The notes under the pieces were generated by a model. That model worked only from the letters and a program-made list of their open reading frames with translations, was not told the origin of the DNA and made no database searches. Position numbers and translations under genes: made by a program. Of a stretch of 13,667 bases of DNA, positions 1-6,366 are shown piece after piece. The first letter of the stretch is position 1. Every line of letters starts with the position of its first letter. This DNA comes from DAOTTW01 sp034437615 (lineage in GTDB: Bacteria; Chloroflexota; Anaerolineae; Aggregatilineales; Phototrophicaceae), in the NCBI GenBank assembly GCA_034437615.1, contig DAOTTW010000033.1, positions 1-13,667 on the forward strand, read 5' to 3'.

Positions 1-379
1 GGATAACCCGGACAACCTGCAACACTGGCAATCCGGCCTGCAAAGCGTCGAACACATCAGCGGTGAACCGAATCAGGCTGGGGCAAAATCGAAGATGGTG
101 TTTGATGAGAACGGGCGCACCATCGAGATGGTCGAGACGATCACGAAGCGCAACTTTCCCGATGAATTTGATGCCGTATACGAGACAGAAGGCGTCTATA
201 ACGTTCAGGAGAATCAGTTCATCGCAGACGCACCGGATAAAACGCGCTGGGTCAGCGTCAGTGAGTTTCAGTTCAGTGGCTTCATGCGGATTATGGCCTT
301 CTTCATGGGTGGCACGTTCCGCAAGCAAAGCGAAAAGGTGATGCAGGATTTCAAGCGCTTCGCAGAGAACGCGAAATAA
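1..379 (+). CDS. SRPBCC-like protein, C-terminal part (5' end outside window)
   Basis: The frame is open from base 2 with no start visible, so the gene begins to the left of the window; about 125 C-terminal residues are seen, ending in TAA at 377-379. The order of segments (NPDNLQHWQSGLQSVEHISG, then GAKSKMVF, then RTIEMVETITKRNFPDEF, then a late F-x-F-SGFMRIMAFFMGG and a terminal helix) is typical of SRPBCC/polyketide-cyclase-like alpha/beta proteins: beta strands followed by a long C-terminal helix (about the last 30 residues) that closes the hydrophobic cavity. The family binds small hydrophobic ligands; no specific ligand can be inferred. No signal peptide can be judged because the N-terminus is missing. 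It converges on the BtrH-like gene, with a GC-rich hairpin between them. An ATG at 95 is internal to the domain and is unlikely to be the real start. Confidence 0.72.
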   Translation, partial: DNPDNLQHWQSGLQSVEHISGEPNQAGAKSKMVFDENGRTIEMVETITKRNFPDEFDAVYETEGVYNVQENQFIADAPDKTRWVSVSEFQFSGFMRIMAFFMGGTFRKQSEKVMQDFKRFAENAK

Positions 380-388
380 GCGCATACA

Positions 389-409
389 GGGCGGGAAACG
401 CCCCCGCCC
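389..409. terminator. GC-rich hairpin between convergent genes, possible bidirectional terminator
   Basis: GGGCGGG (389-395) pairs perfectly with CCCGCCC (403-409) around a 7-nt loop. It lies in the 42-bp gap between two convergent stop codons, which is where a shared terminator is expected. Neither side has a clear T-run, so it is not a textbook intrinsic terminator. Confidence 0.4.
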
Positions 410-421
410 GACCACCAAACA

Positions 422-1600
422 TCAAGCAAGGGCCGCTTGCAAGGCGTTGATTTGTTCTTGCTCAGCATCACGCAGCGCCAACACCTGCTCCGCCCATTGT
501 GCCCGTAGCTCAGTTGCGGCGTCCTCACCTAACGAAAAATCGTCGTCCATACGAGCGCGGATTTCCTGCAAGCGTGCGACGATGCCTTCACGTTCTGCTT
601 GTGCAGCCTGACCCTGCTCAACGAATAGCGTGTGATTGTTGCGCATCAGGTCACGCGCTTCTGCAAAAGCTGGCACGCTAGCGGGCAAATGTGCCTCCGC
701 CAATTGCGTCCAGCGTCCAGCCAATGCACGATAGGCATCGGCAATCGGCTTCAGGGCAGGGCGTCCCAGCACATCGGCGGCGGCATCCAGGCAATCTGCA
801 AAACGCGCACGCTCTGCCCCTGCGCCATTTTCTAATTCCAGGCTGTTAAAGGCGCTCGTCATCCCCGCGTACATCTGTGGCCCGACCGGGAAAATCTTCT
901 GCCAGCTTTGGCGGTCGCCTCGTTTGGTCAGGCAATCTGCCCAGCGCGTCATGCCCGCGTAGCCGATGCTTTTGGCGGCTTGTTTGACAGGCACATCACC
1001 GTTAAATAGGCGTACCGTATCATGCAAGCCCTGCTCAATTGCGCTCGGCAAACGATCCAGATTTACGTCATCCACAGCCACCAGCTTGTAGCGCGTCTTC
1101 TTCGTCACACCACGCGCCGCCAGAAAATCGGCTGCGGGTAGCGTCTGCGGCACACCCGCCCGGTCCGCTATGTATACGCTGTTGCCATCATGCCCATAGG
1201 CCACAACGGGAATCATCAGCCACATGTCGTCCTTGCGCGGCCCGATGCTATACGGCAAGCTGAACATATCCACCCACACCAGCGCAGGGCGTCCGCTTTC
1301 CAGCACATCAAGCAGGTGCTTGTCGGCGGCGGCGGGCTTGGCTGTCTGCCGCACATCCTGCACGATGCCGAGGCGCTGCATCAGCGTCTCGAACGGGTCG
1401 AAGGTGTTGCGCGTCAGGATGGCCACATGCGGGTCGTAGCCCTTATAGGCAAAGCTGAAGTAGCCCACCGTAATACCGCCACTGATGCCAAGCAGCAGCG
1501 CCTCGCTGATTTCATGGCCCTGATAGCTCAGCAGATTATGCAGGCTGCCCGTCTCATAGTGGCGTCCGTTGAATTGGGTGTAGTTTTCTAGCATGACCAT
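422..1600 (-). CDS. BtrH N-terminal domain / DUF4872 protein
   Basis: This 392-residue protein matches my recollection of the two-domain BtrH-N plus DUF4872 family. Residues about 12-150 form the BtrH-like papain-fold domain: GRHYETGSLHNLLSYQGHEI, then SEALLLGISGGITVGYF, LTRNTFDP and WVDMFSLPYSIGP. Residues about 180-390 are a helical DUF4872-type domain. BtrH itself transfers an acyl side chain from a carrier protein in butirosin synthesis, but most stand-alone homologs have no known substrate, and there are no carrier-protein or biosynthetic genes here. One oddity: the position after GRH, which I recall as Cys in most relatives (GRHCE), is Tyr15 (TAT, 1556-1558), so the enzyme may lack its nucleophile. 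The start at 1600 has AGGAG 12 nt upstream (1613-1617); Met3 (1594) is an alternative start. No signal peptide is seen. The gene is divergent from the response regulator and convergent with the SRPBCC gene. Confidence 0.75.
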   Translation of the reverse strand: MVMLENYTQFNGRHYETGSLHNLLSYQGHEISEALLLGISGGITVGYFSFAYKGYDPHVAILTRNTFDPFETLMQRLGIVQDVRQTAKPAAADKHLLDVLESGRPALVWVDMFSLPYSIGPRKDDMWLMIPVVAYGHDGNSVYIADRAGVPQTLPAADFLAARGVTKKTRYKLVAVDDVNLDRLPSAIEQGLHDTVRLFNGDVPVKQAAKSIGYAGMTRWADCLTKRGDRQSWQKIFPVGPQMYAGMTSAFNSLELENGAGAERARFADCLDAAADVLGRPALKPIADAYRALAGRWTQLAEAHLPASVPAFAEARDLMRNNHTLFVEQGQAAQAEREGIVARLQEIRARMDDDFSLGEDAATELRAQWAEQVLALRDAEQEQINALQAALA

Positions 1601-1652
1601 GATGCTGCGTTGCTCCTGTCTGATGTATACGAGAAGTTAGCTTATGCCCGTT

Positions 1653-1658
1653 ATTATA
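1653..1658 (-). promoter_or_regulatory. Possible -10 element of the BtrH-like gene
   Basis: On the minus strand this reads TATAAT, a perfect sigma70-type -10 hexamer, about 52 nt upstream of the start codon at 1600. No good -35 box lies at the usual 16-18 nt spacing; TTGGGC is 20 nt away. The rest of the 180-bp divergent region (1601-1780) holds no gene I can support. Confidence 0.35.
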
Positions 1659-1780
1659 GAAGATATGCAGGTGAAAGCGCCCAATTTGTGACATAGGCGC
1701 AGGTTGTGCGCTATATGGTGCAAGCGCTGCGTGGGTGATGTATCATAAAGCTCAAAACTGCACGAGGACGGCAAAAGACC

Positions 1781-2431
1781 ATGAGTGATACAATTCGCGT
1801 GATGTTGGTGGACGATCACGATTTACTGCGGCAGGGTATGGCCCTATTTCTGAAAACGCGCGACGACTTAGAACTCGTCGCAGAGGCCGAAAACGGCGCG
1901 AAAGCCGTCGAGCGGTGTAAGCAACTGCGGCCCGACGTGGTGCTGATGGACCTGATGATGCCGGAGATGAACGGCGTCGAGGCCACACGCCAGATACGCG
2001 AGTGCTGCCCGGATACACAGGTCATCGTGCTGACCAGCTTCGATCAGGATAACCTGGTAAGCGAGGCGATCCAGGCTGGGGCGCTGTCTTATTTGCTGAA
2101 GAACGTCAGCACGGACAAACTAGCCGAGGCCATCAGAGCGGCCCACAGCGGCGAGGCGACCCTCTCTAAAGAGGCGACACAAGCGCTGGTCAATGCGGCA
2201 CAGCAACCTAAAGCCATCGAGTATGACCTGACGCAACGCCAGCAAGATGTACTCGCGCTGATGGTGCAGGGCAAGACCAACCACGAAATCGCCCATGAGC
2301 TGACCATCAGCATCTCTACCGTCAAGAAGCACGTCAGCAACATCTTATACGCGCTCGGCACGGATAGCCGCACGCACGCCACCGCCATCGCCATCCAAAA
2401 CGGCCTGATCCAAGACCCGAACGCACCCTAG
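1781..2431 (+). CDS. NarL/FixJ-family response regulator
   Basis: This 216-residue protein is a full-length two-domain transcription regulator. Residues about 5-122 are a receiver domain with all key residues: acidic pair D11/D12, phospho-acceptor D57 (VVLMDLMMPEMNG), switch T85 (VIVLTSF) and K107 (SYLLKN). Residues about 147-210 are a LuxR-type helix-turn-helix (LTQRQQDVLALMVQGKTNHE, then the recognition helix ISISTVKKHVSNIL). Phosphorylation at D57 by a histidine kinase would be expected to promote dimer formation and DNA binding. No kinase gene is in the window, so its signal and targets are unknown. A GAGG lies about 13 nt before the ATG, rather far for a good ribosome site. The downstream gene ychF starts 30 nt after the stop on the same strand, so read-through transcription is likely even though the two jobs are not obviously linked. 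Confidence 0.93.
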   Translation: MSDTIRVMLVDDHDLLRQGMALFLKTRDDLELVAEAENGAKAVERCKQLRPDVVLMDLMMPEMNGVEATRQIRECCPDTQVIVLTSFDQDNLVSEAIQAGALSYLLKNVSTDKLAEAIRAAHSGEATLSKEATQALVNAAQQPKAIEYDLTQRQQDVLALMVQGKTNHEIAHELTISISTVKKHVSNILYALGTDSRTHATAIAIQNGLIQDPNAP

Positions 2432-2461
2432 CACACAGCACAAAACAGAAAGCAACACACC

Positions 2462-3562
2462 ATGAGCTTAAGTATCGGTATTGTGGGCCTGCCTAACGTC
2501 GGCAAGAGCACCCTGTTTAACGCCCTGACAAAAGAGCAAACGGCACAGGCAGCTAACTATCCCTTCTGCACCATCGAACCCAACAGCGCGATTGTCCCCG
2601 TACCGGATGAACGGGTCGATGCGCTCGGTGAACTGGTCGAGGTGCCGCGTGTCATCCACGCCACGATTGAATTTGTCGATGTGGCTGGTTTGGTGAAGGG
2701 TGCCAGCCAGGATGAAGGGCTGGGCAACCAATTTCTCGGCAATATCCGCGACGTGGACGCGGTTTTGCATGTCGTGCGCTGCTTTGACGACCCCAATGTG
2801 GTGCACGTCAGCAAAACGCTGGACCCACGCGACGACATCGAGGTGATTAACACCGAGTTGGCGCTGGCGGATATGCAGCAGCTTGATAAACGCATCGAAA
2901 AGCTAGCGCGTCAGGTCAAGGGCGATAAGAGCTTGCAACCACAGCTTGATATAGCCCATGAGCTAATCGCATACCTGGGCAGCGGCTCTATGCTGAGCGC
3001 CTACGAGGGGCGCGACGATGATGCGTTTATAGCGCTGAATCAAGATATGCGCTTCCTGACTGCAAAGCCGATGCTGTATGTGGCCAATGTCGATGAGGAT
3101 AGCGCCACGACAGGCAATCCGTTTGTCGAAGCGGCGCAAGCGCTTGCGACAGCGCAAGGCAGCGAGCTGGTGATGCTGTGTGCACAGCTAGAGCAGGAAA
3201 TGGCCGGACTCAGCGACGACGAACGCACCGAGATGCAGGCATTGTATGGCTTGCAGTCAAGCGGGCTGGATAAGGTGATCCGTGCGGGCTACGAGATGCT
3301 CGGCTTGATTAGCTACTTCAGCTATAACGAGGATGAAGCCCGCGCCTGGACCATCCGCAAAGGCTGGACCGCACCGCAGGCCGCAGGCGTCATTCACACG
3401 GATTTTGAGCGCGGCTTCATCAAGGCCGAGGTCATCCCCTACAAGATTTTTCAGCAGCACGGCAAGCGTAGCGCCATCCGCGACAAAGGTTTGATGCGCA
3501 TTGAAGGCAAGGAATACGTGGTGCAGGATGGCGATGTAATCCAGTTCCGCTTTAACGTCTAA
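2462..3562 (+). CDS. ychF: Ribosome-binding ATPase YchF (Obg/OLA1 family)
   Basis: Full length at 366 residues (family about 360-370). The P-loop is GLPNVGKST (residues 9-17), followed by the family-typical NYPFCTIEPN switch region and DVAGLVKGAS (Walker B/switch II). The G4 position reads NVDE (209-212) in place of NKxD; this departure is why YchF proteins prefer ATP to GTP. Residues about 125-200 include the helical insert, and the C-terminal 75 residues (AWTIRKGW, IHTDFERGFIKAEV, GDVIQFRFNV) are the TGS domain. The family is cytoplasmic, binds ribosomes and is linked to translation and to oxidative-stress responses in E. coli. The ATG at 2462 gives the conserved N-terminus at once, so the start is secure although the ribosome site is weak. 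A palindromic repeat follows 22 nt after the stop. Confidence 0.97.
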   Translation: MSLSIGIVGLPNVGKSTLFNALTKEQTAQAANYPFCTIEPNSAIVPVPDERVDALGELVEVPRVIHATIEFVDVAGLVKGASQDEGLGNQFLGNIRDVDAVLHVVRCFDDPNVVHVSKTLDPRDDIEVINTELALADMQQLDKRIEKLARQVKGDKSLQPQLDIAHELIAYLGSGSMLSAYEGRDDDAFIALNQDMRFLTAKPMLYVANVDEDSATTGNPFVEAAQALATAQGSELVMLCAQLEQEMAGLSDDERTEMQALYGLQSSGLDKVIRAGYEMLGLISYFSYNEDEARAWTIRKGWTAPQAAGVIHTDFERGFIKAEVIPYKIFQQHGKRSAIRDKGLMRIEGKEYVVQDGDVIQFRFNV

Positions 3563-3583
3563 CGGGTGATAGCACCACAATAA

Positions 3584-3643
3584 GACGCAGAAGCGTGTCC
3601 CTACGATACCCTGTAGGGACGCCATTCTTGGCGTCCGGGGCGG
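3584..3643. repeat. Palindromic repeat A: two units joined back to back
   Basis: The right unit (plus strand) holds a perfect 8-bp stem, GGACGCCA (3617-3624) and TGGCGTCC (3629-3636), with a TTCT loop. A second, degenerate unit lies on the minus strand (3584-3604) and also has a TTCT loop. They meet in GTCCCTAC (3597-3604), 8 nt, GTAGGGAC (3613-3620), itself a perfect inverted repeat. Positions 3613-3643 are identical over 31 nt to the minus strand of 13322-13352. It follows the ychF stop; the remainder of the gap to 3775 has no gene I can support. Confidence 0.85.
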
Positions 3644-3774
3644 TTCATCCACTGATTCCCTGGTGCTGTGGCCTAACCCCGGACGTTCGTACTGGCCGTA
3701 CAGTCTGATTTACGGCGCGAATTTCGAGCAAGTTATGCTATGCTTAGCTTAACGAGAACCCTTTATCAGAATGC

Positions 3775-4500
3775 GTGAGTTACGAAAAGTTGCTTATGAT
3801 ACAAACACGCCGTACCTTCCTGCTATTATTCGCAATCACCGCCTTGTGCGGTATGATAGTCACTGGCTTCAGCCTGTTGCTGGGTGCTGCGACGTTCGGT
3901 AGCGCGGTGCAGCTTGGCCTGGGCTTTAGCGCCATGATGATTCCGGTTTACGCGCTGGAATTCGGCGTGCTGGCCTATTTTCATCGGCGTGCCACACGCG
4001 GCAAATCCAAAGACGGCAGCACCAGCAGTTACCAACAGCGCAGCGTCGAGATTGATCTGCCCTACGATGAAGCCTTCGTGCTGGCGCAAGCTGCCGTTGC
4101 ATCGCTGACGGGAACGCGGCTGAAAGTCATCGGTGGCGATAAGATCAAGGCGCGTGTGAAAGAGGCCGACCAACGCACAGGCCACATTCAGGGCCGCACG
4201 CGCTCGCACTGGTGGTTTATCCCCAGCATCTATGAGGAAATGCGCATCGACATTCAGCTAGAAGCCGTCGCGCCGCACGTGACGCGCATACACATCAGCA
4301 GTAAGCCGCGCCTCTCGACCGTCGTCTTCGATTTTGGCTACAGCCTGAACAACGTGAACGGCATCGCGCATTATCTGCGGCGGGCGGTGGCCGATGATGC
4401 GATAGACGCAGCAACCCACACCCGCTTGAGCGCTGAGGGCGACCAAGCGCAAGCACAACCAGGCCCGCAACGCCGTAAGCGGTCAAACCGCAGCGAGTAA
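3775..4500 (+). CDS. Two-TM membrane protein with cytoplasmic alpha/beta domain, function unknown
   Basis: This 241-residue protein was not recognised as a named family. Residues about 14-37 and 46-69 are strongly hydrophobic and predict a membrane hairpin; HRRATRGK right after TM2 suggests a cytoplasmic C-terminal side. Residues about 88-200 form a soluble domain: VEIDLPYDEAFVLAQAAVAS, then GDKIKARVKE, MRIDIQLEAV, TRIHISSKPR and FGYSLNNVNGIAHYL. The beta-helix-beta layout resembles small uncharacterised domains I recall from other bacteria that end in a similar ISSRP...DYGxNxxNV pattern. The tail (210-241) is Gln/Arg rich and likely disordered. The GTG at 3775 is the longest start, but ATG 3796 (Met8) gives a more usual N-terminus; neither has a strong ribosome site. 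The secreted SH3-like gene follows by 29 nt, suggesting co-transcription. Confidence 0.72.
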   Translation: MSYEKLLMIQTRRTFLLLFAITALCGMIVTGFSLLLGAATFGSAVQLGLGFSAMMIPVYALEFGVLAYFHRRATRGKSKDGSTSSYQQRSVEIDLPYDEAFVLAQAAVASLTGTRLKVIGGDKIKARVKEADQRTGHIQGRTRSHWWFIPSIYEEMRIDIQLEAVAPHVTRIHISSKPRLSTVVFDFGYSLNNVNGIAHYLRRAVADDAIDAATHTRLSAEGDQAQAQPGPQRRKRSNRSE

Positions 4501-4529
4501 ACACACTGACACATCAGGAGCAATACACC

Positions 4530-5444
4530 ATGAAAATGATTCGCATTGCCGCTTTGTTAGGGCTGTTACTGCTGGCCATCAGCGCAAACGCGCAGGTCAG
4601 CAACCCCACAGGCGTCGGCGGCACGACCTTACAGCAGACGCCCGTCTACGCCGCGCCGGATTTCCTGGCCAATAGCCCCTTTAACGACCCGCTGCCCGCA
4701 AACGTGTTCGTGAATGTGGTCGCACGCGATAACGCATCAACCTGGGTGTTCATCCGCTACAACGGCCCACTGAACCCGACTGCTAGTGGCGCGTCGGGCA
4801 CAGGCAGCGGCTCCGGCGGTGATGAAAGCAGCGAACCCGAAATCGTCAATTATGAGGGCTGGATTCCGGCTAGCACGGTCTCTATCAACGGCGCTCTGCC
4901 GTTAGGCGTGGCGACGGGCACGGTGATCGACGCCGACCCAACGACCTACCTTGAGCCGAACGCGCTGACCAGTAGCCGCATTGTGCGCCCCACCTATGTC
5001 GTCAAGCAAGGGGATACCGTTGTGATTTCCACGCGAGATACCAGCGGCGCGTGGTATTTCTTGCGGCGGCCTGATGGCAAATACAACTGGATGTGCGCCA
5101 ATGACATCCAGATCACCAGTGGTAGCATTGCTAACGTGCCCGTGTGGACCATCGTCCCCTCGGACCCCTCGCCATGCGGCAGCGACCCCGTACCACCGCA
5201 GCCACCGCAGCCACCGACAACGCCGCCCGACACGCTGATGGGCACCGTGCTACAGCAGACGCCGTTGCTGATCCGCATCTTTAACTCACCGACGCAGGTC
5301 AACAGCGTGCCAGCCAGCGCACAACTCGCGGTATTGGCCTATACCGATGCGTCTGTGCGCTACTATCTCGTGCGCTATAACAATCAATTGGGGTGGGTGG
5401 ATGCAAGCCGCGTCTCCGTGACCGCCTTGCCGCCAGAGGTCTAG
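4530..5444 (+). CDS. Secreted protein with three SH3-like repeats
   Basis: This 304-residue exported protein starts with a clear signal peptide: MKMIRIAA, a leucine-rich core and an ANA cleavage site after residue 21. Three beta-rich modules that look like bacterial SH3 domains follow: about 29-118 (TTLQQTPVYAAPD to GWIPASTV), 128-198 (GTVIDADPTTYLEP to WMCANDIQI) and 236-298 (GTVLQQTPLLIRIF to GWVDASRVSV). The first and third share an LQQTP opening and a GW(I/V)xAS ending, pointing to internal duplication. A Gly/Ser linker interrupts module 1 (about residues 88-102) and a Pro-rich linker (PVPPQPPQPPTTPP) precedes module 3. Such modules often bind cell-wall or surface ligands, but no enzyme domain is present. 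AGGAG at 4516-4520, 9 nt from the ATG, supports the start. The preceding membrane protein gene is 29 nt upstream on the same strand. Confidence 0.8.
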   Translation: MKMIRIAALLGLLLLAISANAQVSNPTGVGGTTLQQTPVYAAPDFLANSPFNDPLPANVFVNVVARDNASTWVFIRYNGPLNPTASGASGTGSGSGGDESSEPEIVNYEGWIPASTVSINGALPLGVATGTVIDADPTTYLEPNALTSSRIVRPTYVVKQGDTVVISTRDTSGAWYFLRRPDGKYNWMCANDIQITSGSIANVPVWTIVPSDPSPCGSDPVPPQPPQPPTTPPDTLMGTVLQQTPLLIRIFNSPTQVNSVPASAQLAVLAYTDASVRYYLVRYNNQLGWVDASRVSVTALPPEV

Positions 5445-5516
5445 GCCCCAGGGCGTCCCTACGATTTACAGGCGTTTTGTGCAAGGCTATCCCAACAAAA
5501 TAATTGACACGGTTTG

Positions 5517-5593
5517 CGGACACGGCTCGCCGTGCCCCTACGAACGATGCCCTGTAGGGACACCCTTCTGGGTGTCCGAGCGGCGTCAGCCGC
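5517..5593. repeat. Palindromic repeat B: two units joined back to back
   Basis: The left unit (minus strand) is a stem of 5518-5525 with 5530-5537, fully paired on the minus strand if one G-U is allowed. The right unit (plus strand) is GGACACCC (5558-5565), loop TTCT, GGGTGTCC (5570-5577), a perfect 8-bp stem, followed by a second small stem GCGGC/GCCGC (5580-5593). The junction is CCCTAC, 12 nt, GTAGGG (5536-5559), matching repeat A in design. A fragment GGCGTCCCTACG at 5452-5463 looks like the remnant of another unit. Together these fill most of the 207-bp gap between two convergent genes (5445-5651), where I see no gene. Confidence 0.83.
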
Positions 5594-5624
5594 ATTGCTG
5601 GCCTGAGTCGTTACCGTTTTATAG

Positions 5625-5644
5625 GGGCGCAGCACGCTGCGCCC
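5625..5644. repeat. Palindromic repeat B3: single hairpin after the rhodanese stop
   Basis: GGGCGCAGC (5625-5633) pairs perfectly over 9 bp with GCTGCGCCC (5636-5644) around a 2-nt loop, preceded by ATAGG in place of GTAGG. It begins 7 nt past the minus-strand stop at 5652. It could stop or stabilise the rhodanese transcript, but lacks a T-run. Confidence 0.75.
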
Positions 5645-5651
5645 TGTGTGC

Positions 5652-6179
5652 CTACGCCCGCGCTTGGTTCCAGGGCATCCGCGCCAGCAACAAGCCCATC
5701 ATGCAGGTGCCACTCAAGCCCGCATACGTCAGGCCCGCCCCCACAAACGCCGACACCGCATAGAATGCCGGGTTGACAACGGTGCCAAGCACCACGCCCG
5801 TCAGTACCAACGACCCGGCGGCCACGTGCACCTGCTGCTGAATGGGCAGGGTAGCGCGAGTGCTGCGATACACCGGGAAGCCGGCTTGCTTCCAGGCGTT
5901 GATGCCACCTTCCACGTTCACGATGTTATCCAGCCCCAACGTGTCGAGCCGCTGGCAGGCTTGTGAGCTGCGGTTGCCGCTAGCGCAGTGCACATAGACA
6001 TGCTTGTAACCCTTCAGCGTGTCGATGTGGCGCTTGATGTCATCCAACGGGATGTTTGATGTGCCTTCGATGCGCTCGCCCTGATATTCACCTGCTGTAC
6101 GCACGTCTAAGATAATGGCTTCGCCTGCACGGTCCTGCTGCATCACATCACGTAATTGGCTCACCTGAATACTTTGCAT
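5652..6179 (-). CDS. Rhodanese domain fused to a YgaP-type membrane domain
   Basis: Residues about 1-105 are a single rhodanese domain: LDVRTAGEYQGERIEGTSNI, then the active-site loop HCASGNRS with catalytic Cys65 and Arg70, and the closing VEGGINAWKQAGFPV. Residues about 112-171 are a DUF2892/YgaP-like membrane part with two helices (about 116-135 and 137-155), then GTCMMGLLLARMPWN. E. coli YgaP, with the same layout and about the same length (174 residues), is an inner-membrane sulfurtransferase; a role in moving sulfane sulfur or handling thiosulfate or sulfide is inferred by family only. Catalysis would be on the cytoplasmic face. The start at 6179 has AAGGG 11 nt upstream (6191-6195). 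TATACT at 6239-6244 (minus strand) is a weak -10 candidate. No other sulfur gene is nearby. The C-terminus is complete. Confidence 0.92.
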   Translation of the reverse strand: MQSIQVSQLRDVMQQDRAGEAIILDVRTAGEYQGERIEGTSNIPLDDIKRHIDTLKGYKHVYVHCASGNRSSQACQRLDTLGLDNIVNVEGGINAWKQAGFPVYRSTRATLPIQQQVHVAAGSLVLTGVVLGTVVNPAFYAVSAFVGAGLTYAGLSGTCMMGLLLARMPWNQARA

Positions 6180-6290
6180 TGTTTCGATTACCCTTGTGTT
6201 GTTTGCATTGCGATTGCTGTCAAATTTCCGTACATAACAGTATATCTGGCGCGTTGCGCAGCGGCTAGCGGTATTTATTTATGCGTGACA

Positions 6291-6366
6291 TAAGTGCGGC
6301 CTTCGGGCTGATGGGTTGGACTACAAAAGGGCAACACCGCCGACAAGAGAAATGGGGCCGCACTTA
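6291..6366. repeat. 11-bp inverted repeat enclosing 54 nt at the end of the glycosyltransferase operon
   Basis: TAAGTGCGGCC (6291-6301) and GGCCGCACTTA (6356-6366) are perfect inverted copies. The right arm contains the minus-strand stop codon TAA (6364-6366). Inside, GGCC-TTCG-GGCT (6298-6309) can form a competing UUCG-type hairpin on the plus strand, and GTTG/CAAC can pair further in. No T-run follows on either side. It could be a terminator-like or 3'-stabilising structure, or a small RNA fold; I recognise no riboswitch family. The rest of the 6180-6363 gap holds no gene I can support. Confidence 0.6.

Noticed and set aside
268..528. Minus-strand open frame of 86 codons across the convergent gap
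   Set aside because: It overlaps the ends of two well-supported genes, has no recognisable motif and has a composition like a shadow frame.
1781..3562. Functional two-component operon including ychF
   Set aside because: The 30-nt spacing allows co-transcription, but there is no kinase and ychF is a housekeeping gene, so a joint pathway is not supported.
3597..3643. Intrinsic (rho-independent) terminators at the GTAGGGAC palindromes
   Set aside because: The stems are stable but none is followed by a T-run, and one copy lies inside a coding region; they fit a repeat family better, though they could still affect transcript ends.
5479..5763. Open frame of 94 codons over the repeats after the secreted protein
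   Set aside because: It is made mostly of palindromic repeat sequence and the antisense of the rhodanese gene, with no ribosome site; Cys/Trp-rich nonsense composition.
6291..6366. Riboswitch (SAM, ZTP, c-di-GMP, fluoride) at the inverted repeat
   Set aside because: The conserved cores of these classes are not present, and on the minus strand it lies after the operon, not before a gene.
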